64,000 nt of DNA. It comes from Arcicella sp038230735 (GTDB taxonomy: Bacteria > Bacteroidota > Bacteroidia > Cytophagales > Spirosomataceae). The notes under the pieces are model-generated. The model was not told the origin of the DNA and did no database searches. It worked only from the letters and a program-made list of their open reading frames with translations. The translations under genes were made by a program, and so were the position numbers. The DNA is taken from NCBI GenBank assembly GCA_038230735.1, contig JBBRMR010000013.1, forward strand, positions 1-64,000. Direction: 5' to 3'. Below, in pieces: positions 53,003 to 60,172 of this stretch (the first letter of the stretch is position 1; the number at the start of each line of letters is the position of its first letter).

Positions 53003-55843
53003 GTGCCAAAGAATTCTTCTATTAAGTCCGTTCTTATTATCGGTTCAGGTCCCATCGTTATCGGTCAGGCTTGCGAGTTTGATTATGCAGGTTCACAGGC
53101 AGCACGCTCCTTGCGTGAGGAAGGCATCAAGGTTGCCTTGATAAATTCCAATCCCGCCACCATCATGACTGACCCGCTCAATGCAGATTATGTTTATTTG
53201 AAACCCCTCGAAAAACAATCTATTATTGAGATTCTTGAAAAACATATCGCCGAAGGTCACCCAATTGATGCCGTTTTACCAACTATGGGTGGTCAGACGG
53301 CATTAAATTTAGCCATCGACTGTGATGCGGCGGGAGTGTGGGAAAAATATAACTGCCAACTCATCGGGGTCGATATCAAAGCCATCGAAACCACCGAAGA
53401 CCGTGAGAAATTCCGTCTGTTGATGATTGAAATTGGCGTGGGCGTTTGTAAAGGTCGCACGGCTCGCTCATTTTTGGAAGGCAAAGAAATTGCTCAGGAA
53501 ACAGGTTTTCCTTTGGTAATTCGCCCATCATTTACCCTCGGTGGAACGGGCGGAGGCTTTGTCAATAAAGCCGAAGACTTTGATGCAGCCCTTAATAAAG
53601 GCTTGCACGCCTCTCCTACCCACGAGGTTTTGGTGGAACAATCCATCAGCGGTTGGAAGGAATATGAATTAGAATTATTACGGGATAATATAGGAAACGT
53701 AATCATCATTTGTTCGATTGAAAACTTCGACCCCATGGGCATCCATACGGGTGATTCCATCACGGTTGCCCCTGCCCAAACGTTGCCTGATACGGTTTAT
53801 CAGAAAATGCGGGACACGGCAATCAAGATGATGAATGCCATCGGACAATTTGCGGGTGGTTGCAACGTTCAGTTTGCCCTCAATCCTGAAAATGACGATA
53901 TTATTGCCATTGAAGTTAATCCACGGGTGTCTCGTTCGTCCGCTTTGGCATCGAAAGCAACGGGTTATCCAATTGCGAAAATTGCCGCAAAAATGGCAAT
54001 TGGCTATAATTTAGATGAATTAACCAACGCTATAACAGGCACAACTTCCGCCTATTTTGAACCCGCTTTGGACTACGTTATCGTGAAAGTTCCCCGTTGG
54101 AATTTTGATAAATTCAAGGGGGCAGATAAGAGTTTGGGCTTACAGATGAAGTCGGTTGGAGAAACGATGGGGATTGGTCGTAATTTCCAAGAAGCTCTTC
54201 AAAAAGCCTGTCAATCGCTCGAAATCAAGCGAAATGGCATGGGTGCGGACGGTAAAGGACTCCGTGACCAAGAGGCAATTATGTACTCGTTGGCTCATCC
54301 CTCTTGGAATCGTCTTTTCCATATTTATGATGCTTTCAAATTAGGAATTTCGTTCAAAACTATTCAGCAAACTACCAAAATTGACAAGTGGTTTTTGTAT
54401 CAAATAGAAGATTTAGTAAGAGTTGAAAACGAACTCGAAAAATACAATATTCATTCCGTTACGACTGAATTATTAAAAGAAGCCAAATTAAAAGGTTTCG
54501 CAGACCGTCAGATTGCTTATACGCTGAAATGTAAGGAGTCAGAGGTTTATGACAAACGTAACAACTTAGGAATCAAGCGTATATACAAATGTGTAGATAC
54601 TTGTGCGGCTGAGTTTGAGGCAAAAACACCTTATTTTTATTCAACATTCTCGCAAGGTTCGGAGATTTTAGATAATGAATCCATAAAAACTGACAAGAAA
54701 AAAATCGTAGTATTGGGTTCTGGACCAAACCGAATTGGACAAGGCATTGAGTTTGATTATTCATGTGTTCACGGAATTTTGGCGGCAAAAGAAGCTGGTT
54801 ATGAGACCATTATGATTAACTCGAACCCCGAAACGGTTTCAACAGATTTTGATATTGCCGATAAATTATACTTTGAACCCGTTTTCTGGGAACACGTTTA
54901 CGACATAATTCAGCACGAAAAACCCGAAGGCGTTATCGTACAATTGGGCGGACAAACGGCTCTAAAATTGGCAGAAAAACTCTCAAAATACGGAATCAAA
55001 ATCATCGGAACATCGTATGAAGCCCTTGATTTAGCGGAAGATAGAGGAGCATTCTCAACGCTTTTACAAGAAAACAACATTCCGTTTCCACAATTTGGCG
55101 TTTGCGAAGATGCCGATAATGCGGCAGAATTGGGTCGTCAGTTGGGTTATCCTCTGTTGGTGCGTCCATCATATGTATTGGGTGGGCAGTCGATGAAGAT
55201 TGTGATTAACGAACAAGAATTAGAACAACACGTAGTTGATATTCTGAGAGATATTCCAGGTAATAAAATTCTCCTCGACCATTTCCTTGAAAATGCCATT
55301 GAGGCAGAAGCCGATGCCATTTGTGATGGCGAAGATGTGTATATCATCGGCATCATGGAACACATCGAACCCGCAGGAATCCACTCTGGCGACTCTCATT
55401 CGGTACTTCCTCCTTTTGATTTATCGGAAAACGTGATTAAACAGATTGAAGACCATACTCGAAAAATTGCTCTCGCTTTGAAAACGGTTGGTTTGCTGAA
55501 CATCCAATTTGCCGTGAAAAACGAAGTAGTTTATATCATCGAAGCCAACCCAAGAGCCTCACGAACAGTTCCATTCATCTGCAAAGCCTATCAAGAACCG
55601 TATGTAAATTACGCCACGAAGGTAATGTTGGGAGCAAAATTGAGCGACTTCAAATTTGAACCCAAAAAGAAAGGTTGGGCGATAAAAATCCCTGTATTCT
55701 CATTCAACAAATTCCCGAACGTAAATATGGAATTGGGACCCGAGATGAAATCAACGGGTGAGGCCATTTACTTCATTGATTCACTGAAAGACGACTTTTT
55801 CAGAAAGGTTTATGGTGAACGGAATTTGTATCTTTCGAGGTAA
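53003..55843 (+). CDS. carB: Carbamoyl-phosphate synthase large chain, short form
   Basis: A 946-residue enzyme that makes carbamoyl phosphate from ammonia, bicarbonate and two ATP, for pyrimidines and arginine. Both homologous ATP-grasp halves are present: the first starts VLIIGSGPIVIGQACEFDYAG, the second IVVLGSGPNRIGQGIEFDYS. It ends at FFRKVYGERNLYLSR, so the C-terminal regulatory MGS-like domain (UMP/ornithine/IMP binding in E. coli, about 130 residues) is absent; similar short forms are known from Flavobacteria. The start is GTG at 53003, the only start before VLIIGSG. No carA lies beside it. Confidence 0.94.
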   Translation: MPKNSSIKSVLIIGSGPIVIGQACEFDYAGSQAARSLREEGIKVALINSNPATIMTDPLNADYVYLKPLEKQSIIEILEKHIAEGHPIDAVLPTMGGQTALNLAIDCDAAGVWEKYNCQLIGVDIKAIETTEDREKFRLLMIEIGVGVCKGRTARSFLEGKEIAQETGFPLVIRPSFTLGGTGGGFVNKAEDFDAALNKGLHASPTHEVLVEQSISGWKEYELELLRDNIGNVIIICSIENFDPMGIHTGDSITVAPAQTLPDTVYQKMRDTAIKMMNAIGQFAGGCNVQFALNPENDDIIAIEVNPRVSRSSALASKATGYPIAKIAAKMAIGYNLDELTNAITGTTSAYFEPALDYVIVKVPRWNFDKFKGADKSLGLQMKSVGETMGIGRNFQEALQKACQSLEIKRNGMGADGKGLRDQEAIMYSLAHPSWNRLFHIYDAFKLGISFKTIQQTTKIDKWFLYQIEDLVRVENELEKYNIHSVTTELLKEAKLKGFADRQIAYTLKCKESEVYDKRNNLGIKRIYKCVDTCAAEFEAKTPYFYSTFSQGSEILDNESIKTDKKKIVVLGSGPNRIGQGIEFDYSCVHGILAAKEAGYETIMINSNPETVSTDFDIADKLYFEPVFWEHVYDIIQHEKPEGVIVQLGGQTALKLAEKLSKYGIKIIGTSYEALDLAEDRGAFSTLLQENNIPFPQFGVCEDADNAAELGRQLGYPLLVRPSYVLGGQSMKIVINEQELEQHVVDILRDIPGNKILLDHFLENAIEAEADAICDGEDVYIIGIMEHIEPAGIHSGDSHSVLPPFDLSENVIKQIEDHTRKIALALKTVGLLNIQFAVKNEVVYIIEANPRASRTVPFICKAYQEPYVNYATKVMLGAKLSDFKFEPKKKGWAIKIPVFSFNKFPNVNMELGPEMKSTGEAIYFIDSLKDDFFRKVYGERNLYLSR

Positions 55844-55884
55844 AAAGAAAACGCCTGACCTATGAAGGTCAGGCGTTTTCTTTT
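55843..55884. terminator. Bidirectional terminator after carB
   Basis: AAAAGAAAACGCCTGACC pairs perfectly with GGTCAGGCGTTTTCTTTT around TATGAA. It is directly past the carB stop and close to the end of the molybdopterin oxidoreductase gene on the opposite strand. Confidence 0.92.
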
Positions 55885-55909
55885 ATGAAGATTCTATCAT
55901 TCCAATTTC

Positions 55910-58006
55910 CTACCGAAAAATTCTAACAGGCACACCCGAAAAAGCCGAATTTCCCGTTAGTTCATCAATCAATAATTCATCGGTCAAATCATTCAAACTT
56001 ACACCTGCGTGGGCGGTGGCAATGTCCATCATTACACCCTTGCGAGCGTGTCCGAAACCGTGCGGAATGCTGACTACATTGGGCATAATTTCATCGGTAA
56101 TTTCTACCGTAATTTCCACCTTTCCAACTCTTGATTCAATTTGTACTTTTTCCTGATTAACAATCCCTCTAATGGCTGCCGTTTCGGGGTGAATCATGAG
56201 CGTACAACGGTCTCGTCCCTTCACTAATCGCTCGGCATTGTGCATCCATGAGTTGTTGCTGCGGAGGTGTCTTCTGCCAATGAGTTGAAGGTCAAAAATA
56301 CTATCTTTTGTTTCCGCTAATAGTTGTTCTGAGTTTTCTTTTACTCTTCCTAAGTCCTTTATAATTATCTCTGGAATAAGATTAATTACTTGATTTCCAG
56401 TTAATAACCTCTCTTTCAAACAAGGTCTCAAAGCCCCTAAATCTTCTCCGTGCGGATTGTCTTTTAGTTTTTGGAGGGTTAAGCCGTCTTTTCCATAATG
56501 CCCGAATTTCATGGCTAATTCTAATTTTTCTTCGGGGTTTTTAGGGGCAGGGATTTCTGACCCTTCGGGCAAGGTTATACGGTTTTTTAGCTCCTCAAAA
56601 ATCTCCCAATCGTGGCGTTGATTATTGTCTTTTTCAAATAATGGCTCAGAATATTTTGCGGTATTTCTGACGGCTAAATTATGGAAAACTACATCGTAAT
56701 GTGCCACTTCTAAACCCGTTGTTGGGGGCAAAATTATATTGGCGTGTTGGGTAGTTTCGTTGATAAAAATATCCACCGCCACCATGTATTCGAGGGAGTC
56801 GAAAGCGGTATCTAATTGCGTACCGTTGGAGGTACTCAACACAGGATTTCCGCAGACCGTCAGCATGGCTTTGATGCCTCCTGCCAAAATATCTTCTGCC
56901 ATTGCCGACACGGGTAACTCGCCATCAAATTCGGGCAATTTACGGACAGCACTTTGATAGCGATTGAAGTAATTCTCTCCTTTTTTCGCCCGACCAAAAA
57001 GGTCGAAAGCGGGTTGTGGAAACATGGCACCACCCACAGAATCCATGTTACCCGTTATGATATTAATACAGTTTATCAACCAATGACACACGCCCCCAAA
57101 GGCTTGAACGCTCACGCCCATACGCCCATAAACTACTGATTTTGAATTACTTAAAAGTTCATGGGTGATATTTTGTATTTGCTCAACTCCAATTCCCGTA
57201 ATTTTAGAAACCGTTTCTGGAGAATAAAATTGCGTAAAATCTTGTAATCGTTTCACATCATCCGTCAGTTCAATTTGCTGGGTGATTTCGTGAACGAGAG
57301 ACAACAATAAAAATACATCCGTGGCGGGTTTGATGAACAAATGTTGGTCAGCTATTTTAGCGGTTTCGGTGCGGCGTGGGTCAATTACGATGAATTTTCC
57401 TCCTCTTTTTTGAATGGCTTTCAAACGATTTGCCACATCGGGAACGGTCATCAATGAGCCATTGGAAGCTAAAGGATTTGCCCCAATAATCAACATGAAA
57501 TCGGTATGGTCAATGTCTGGAATGGGTAGTAAAAGCGGATGCCCAAACATCTGCCAAGCCGCAAAATGGTGCGGTAATTGGTCGGCAGAAGTGGCAGAAA
57601 AGCGGTTTTTTGTTCCCAACGCCCTCAAAAACCCTGGGGCAGAAAGCATAGTTCCCGAATTATGAACTGATGGATTTCCTTGATAAACCCCCACCGCATC
57701 CTTGCCGTATTGTGCTTGAATTGCCTTGAATTTGGCAGTAACTTCGGTGAAAGCCTCTTCCCAAGAAATGACTTCCCAACCCGTCTCAGTACGTCTGACG
57801 GGCTGTTTTAGGCGATTTTTATCCAAATAAATGTCCTTCATACCCACCGCCTTCGGGCAAATATGTCCACGAGAAAAAGGGTCTTTTTCATCGCCTTTGA
57901 TGGTCAGGATTTCGTTTTGGTCATTGACCGTAATTTCCAGACCACAGATGGCTTCGCAGAGGTTACAGGCACGGAAATGAGTACGGATATTTGTTGATGA
58001 TGTCAT
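55910..58006 (-). CDS. Molybdopterin oxidoreductase (formate dehydrogenase/DMSO reductase family)
   Basis: A 698-residue enzyme. The N-terminal [4Fe-4S] site is C-x2-C-x3-C in RACNLCEAICGLEI plus CPKAVG, the fourth cysteine. The Mo-bis-MGD domains follow: VYQGNPSVHNSG, FMLIIGANPLASNGS, VIDPRRTETAKIADQHLFIKP and later ILPPTTGLEVAHYDVVFHN; the C-terminal Molydop_binding domain is at about 580-690. No beta or gamma subunit and no chaperone gene is adjacent, so it resembles the soluble single-subunit type found in aerobic bacteria. The substrate is not determined; nitrate and formate are both possible. A TAATTTTG box lies 20 bp upstream on the minus strand. Confidence 0.9.
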   Translation of the reverse strand: MTSSTNIRTHFRACNLCEAICGLEITVNDQNEILTIKGDEKDPFSRGHICPKAVGMKDIYLDKNRLKQPVRRTETGWEVISWEEAFTEVTAKFKAIQAQYGKDAVGVYQGNPSVHNSGTMLSAPGFLRALGTKNRFSATSADQLPHHFAAWQMFGHPLLLPIPDIDHTDFMLIIGANPLASNGSLMTVPDVANRLKAIQKRGGKFIVIDPRRTETAKIADQHLFIKPATDVFLLLSLVHEITQQIELTDDVKRLQDFTQFYSPETVSKITGIGVEQIQNITHELLSNSKSVVYGRMGVSVQAFGGVCHWLINCINIITGNMDSVGGAMFPQPAFDLFGRAKKGENYFNRYQSAVRKLPEFDGELPVSAMAEDILAGGIKAMLTVCGNPVLSTSNGTQLDTAFDSLEYMVAVDIFINETTQHANIILPPTTGLEVAHYDVVFHNLAVRNTAKYSEPLFEKDNNQRHDWEIFEELKNRITLPEGSEIPAPKNPEEKLELAMKFGHYGKDGLTLQKLKDNPHGEDLGALRPCLKERLLTGNQVINLIPEIIIKDLGRVKENSEQLLAETKDSIFDLQLIGRRHLRSNNSWMHNAERLVKGRDRCTLMIHPETAAIRGIVNQEKVQIESRVGKVEITVEITDEIMPNVVSIPHGFGHARKGVMMDIATAHAGVSLNDLTDELLIDELTGNSAFSGVPVRIFR

Positions 58007-58025
58007 ATTTTTTATCGGAATAATT

Positions 58026-58033
58026 CAAAATTA
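58026..58033 (-). promoter_or_regulatory. -7 box (TAATTTTG) of the molybdopterin oxidoreductase gene
   Basis: The minus strand reads TAATTTTG, a match to TAnnTTTG, about 20 bp upstream of the ATG at 58006. No good -33 box is seen. Confidence 0.45.
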
Positions 58034-58102
58034 GACATGAAATTACGGAAAAGATTTGGATTAATATTCTCTCCCGCTGTTGTCTGACTATGGTATGGAC
58101 AT

Positions 58103-58136
58103 AAAAAAGCCCAATCTATTCAGATTAGGCTTTTTT
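58103..58136 (-). terminator. Terminator of the decayed PIN module
   Basis: AAAAAAGCCCAATCT pairs with AGATTAGGCTTTTTT with one wobble around ATTC. It overlaps the stop codon of the toxin remnant and closes the module on the minus strand. It shares its arm sequence (CCTAATCTGA) with the hairpin at 60083-60116. Confidence 0.85.
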
Positions 58137-58275
58137 ATGAAATAACAACAAGACCTTCATGAAGGGGAAATAAAGAATCTGTTGATAAAATGGGTAAGTT
58201 TTCGAGGAGTGCTTGCGAGATAATCAACAAATCAAATGGGTCGCCGTGTAGTTTATTATCTAATAAATAGGTCAT
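58135..58275 (-). pseudogene. PIN toxin remnant with internal deletion
   Basis: A 46-residue frame that begins MTYLLDNK and continues LHGDPFDLLIISQALLENLP and ILSTDSLFPLHEGLVVIS. The opening is that of VapC-like PIN proteins (xYLLDTH), and the remainder is the normal C-terminal part of the same family (HxDPFDRxLIxQAxxxxLxxxTxD). The expected 70-80 residues between them, with the second acidic residue, are missing while the frame is kept. The remaining protein lacks at least one catalytic residue. The ATG overlaps the antitoxin stop (ATGA). Confidence 0.8.
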
Positions 58276-58436
58276 CGTCTATCAGGGATTTCGTGTGGTT
58301 CAAGAATACTTAATAATCCCTCGTATTTACCATCAGGAATATTTTTTTGAATTCTCTCCAACAAACTCAATTTTTGTTTTTTAACCTTTATCAAAGGCTT
58401 AATCAAACCACTGGCATTATTTGCTTGCGTTTCCAT
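58272..58436 (-). CDS. Antitoxin-type protein upstream of the PIN remnant
   Basis: A 54-residue basic-to-acidic protein starting METQANNASGLIKPLI and ending LEPHEIPDRR. It resembles short Bacteroidota antitoxins that precede YLLDTH-type PIN toxins and that end in a PxxR-type tail; this is based on position, the ATGA overlap with the toxin frame and size. The frame is open, so it may still be made although its toxin is crippled. A truncated antitoxin cannot be excluded. Confidence 0.6.
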   Translation of the reverse strand: METQANNASGLIKPLIKVKKQKLSLLERIQKNIPDGKYEGLLSILEPHEIPDRR

Positions 58437-58527
58437 GTCTGAAATGTTTTAAAATATTGATATAAATATAGTGAGTATCAAGCAAAATTATGCTTTTTGT
58501 TAAAATTATTTACCCTATAAAATTTAA

Positions 58528-58611
58528 TATTTAGATATTTGTCTAAATATATTTTAAACAAAACTTGGAAGTTAAATTTATTATTTAGATATTTGTCTAA
58601 ATATATTTTAA
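58528..58611. promoter_or_regulatory. Duplicated operator upstream of sdpR
   Basis: A 30-nt sequence is present twice with no change, at 58528-58557 and 58582-58611, 54 bp apart. Its core is a dyad ATTTAGA-N6-TCTAAAT (N6 = TATTTG). In the first copy the arms extend to nine bases. Flanking bases, including an ACAAA run, are also repeated, so a 54-bp unit was duplicated. Placement just before the sdpR start fits an autorepressor site; SdpR-type ArsR proteins bind such dyads. Confidence 0.75.
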
Positions 58612-58619
58612 TACAAAGA

Positions 58620-58946
58620 ATGAATAATCTTTTCAAAGCCTTTAACGACCCCACCCGAAGGGAAATATTGGAACTATTAAAAAATGGCGATATGATCGCA
58701 GGCGACATTGCCGACCATTTTGAGATGAGCAAACCCAGTATTTCTCATCATCTGGATTTACTGAAACAAGCCGATTTAGTAATCTCCGTAAAACAAGGAC
58801 AGTTTATAAATTACTCGCTCAATATGACCGTGATGGACGAGATTTTAGCATGGTTTGTCCAGTTCAAAACGGAAGTACAAAAAGAAGAAACATTAGTATC
58901 GAAAGTGGAAAAACCACGAATACGTTTATTAATAAATAAAAATTAA
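58620..58946 (+). CDS. sdpR: SdpR-like ArsR family autorepressor
   Basis: A 108-residue winged-helix regulator: MNNLFKAFNDPTRREILELLK, then DMIAGDIADHFEMSKPSISHHLDLLKQADLV and SVKQGQFINYSLNMTVMDEI. The phrases AFNDPTRREIL and SKPSISHHL are typical of the SdpR autorepressor branch of ArsR. No metal-binding Cys is present. The frame is open to 58539, but the start at 58620 follows the second operator copy. It is followed by sdpI-type gene after 35 bp; in Bacillus the SdpI membrane protein sequesters SdpR, so the same circuit may exist here. Confidence 0.92.
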   Translation: MNNLFKAFNDPTRREILELLKNGDMIAGDIADHFEMSKPSISHHLDLLKQADLVISVKQGQFINYSLNMTVMDEILAWFVQFKTEVQKEETLVSKVEKPRIRLLINKN

Positions 58947-58981
58947 TCTATTGATAATCAAATAATTAAAACTAAAAAATC

Positions 58982-59641
58982 ATGAAAACGAAATTTTTGA
59001 TCTCTCTTTTATTCTCATTTGTTCCACTTATTTATATGGCTTATCAATGGAACTATATTCCTGAAATTGTACCACTACATTTTGATGCAGATTTTAACCC
59101 AGACCGCTTTGGAGCAAAATCAGAATTATTATGGATACTAATATTCGTAAGTTGCATATCCATTTTAATGACTTTGTTGTTTAAATTTTTACCCAAAATA
59201 GACACAAAAAAGAACCTTGAAAATCAAAGGGGAATTTTAGAAAGCATAGCCTTAGGAACAAGTATTTTTTTGACAATCATAAGTTTTTACATAATTCAAT
59301 CTGCCATTTCAGGAAGTAAAATCTTAATGATTAGTAACTTACCGATATTTATTTTATTGTTTATGGCATTTTTGGGTAATTACATGATTAATCTTAAACA
59401 AAATCATTTCATAGGAATTCGCACGCCCTGGACTTTGGCAAGTAAGTCTGTTTGGAAGAAAACGCATCAATTTGCAGGGAAATTGCTATTTTTTGGAAGT
59501 ATTGTTGGAGTAATAATTTTGCTTTTCTTGCCTGATTTTAAAGTGAAATTAATTTTTATGGGATTTTGGTTAATTTCTATTATGGCTGTTTCAGTATCGA
59601 AATCCTACAATTTTTATAGGCAAGAAAGTATAGTGGGTTGA
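58982..59641 (+). CDS. SdpI family membrane protein (DUF1648 + SdpI)
   Basis: A 219-residue protein with six or so membrane helices. The first part contains the DUF1648 motif VPLHFDADFNPDRFGAKS, and the C-terminal part the SdpI motif NHFIGIRTPWTLASKSVWKKTHQFAGKL. Bacillus SdpI gives immunity to the SdpC killing factor and controls SdpR; here no sdpC-like gene is seen. A more general role as a membrane signal partner of the adjacent repressor is likely (inference). Confidence 0.92.
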   Translation: MKTKFLISLLFSFVPLIYMAYQWNYIPEIVPLHFDADFNPDRFGAKSELLWILIFVSCISILMTLLFKFLPKIDTKKNLENQRGILESIALGTSIFLTIISFYIIQSAISGSKILMISNLPIFILLFMAFLGNYMINLKQNHFIGIRTPWTLASKSVWKKTHQFAGKLLFFGSIVGVIILLFLPDFKVKLIFMGFWLISIMAVSVSKSYNFYRQESIVG

Positions 59642-59720
59642 AAAATCATTGAACAAATAGTTTAATATTTTTTAAGGAAACATCCTACCTTTCAATCATC
59701 AAATTCAAACCAAAAAAACT

Positions 59721-60062
59721 ATGGTACAAATAACAAAAGACGACAAGGAAACCACCATCGAAATCATGGGCTTGCACAAACTTTGGGCATTCAAAAGCCA
59801 ACTCAAAATTCCGAATGAGCATATTCTGAACGCTTATCAAAATGAGGCTGAACTCTCCAATTGGCAAAGAATCAGAATGCCAGGCACGAGTGTTCCTTTT
59901 CTAATCCATGCAGGGACTTTTTACGAAGTTGATTCTACCATTTTTATGGATATTGTCCATAAAAAGAACGCCATCATCGTGGAATTAAAGGATGAATTTT
60001 ATAACAAATTGATGATTGAAGTGGAAAATCCAGAAGAGGCAATTGTTTTGTTGAAAATGTAG
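59721..60062 (+). CDS. Small protein of unknown function
   Basis: A 113-residue soluble protein starting MVQITKDDKETTIEIMGLHK. The pattern of strands (TTIEIMGLHKLWAFKSQLKI, RIRMPGTSVPFLIHAGTFYE, STIFMDIVHKKNAIIVELK) and a final helix suggests a PH-like barrel; similar proteins in other bacteria are of unknown role. It stands 80 bp after sdpI and ends at a terminator at 60083-60116. No family is recognised with certainty. Confidence 0.65.
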   Translation: MVQITKDDKETTIEIMGLHKLWAFKSQLKIPNEHILNAYQNEAELSNWQRIRMPGTSVPFLIHAGTFYEVDSTIFMDIVHKKNAIIVELKDEFYNKLMIEVENPEEAIVLLKM

Positions 60063-60082
60063 TACAAAAACTGAATAATCAT

Positions 60083-60116
60083 AAAAATGCCTAATCTGAG
60101 TGGATTAGGCATTTTT
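60083..60116. terminator. Terminator with CCTAATCTGA arm
   Basis: AAAAATGCCTAATC pairs with GATTAGGCATTTTT around a TGAGTG loop. A similar arm (CCTAATCTGA) is used in the hairpin at 58103-58136. Confidence 0.9.
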
Positions 60117-60161
60117 TTATTCTCCATTTTTCAACCTAAATCGTCAATCCCAAAATCTCCG

Positions 60162-60169
60162 TACCTTTG
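60162..60169 (+). promoter_or_regulatory. -7 box (TACCTTTG) directly before the helicase ATG
   Basis: TACCTTTG matches TAnnTTTG and ends four bases before the ATG at 60173. It predicts a transcript that starts at or within a base or two of the ATG, so a leaderless message. Confidence 0.55.
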
Positions 60170-60172
60170 CAT

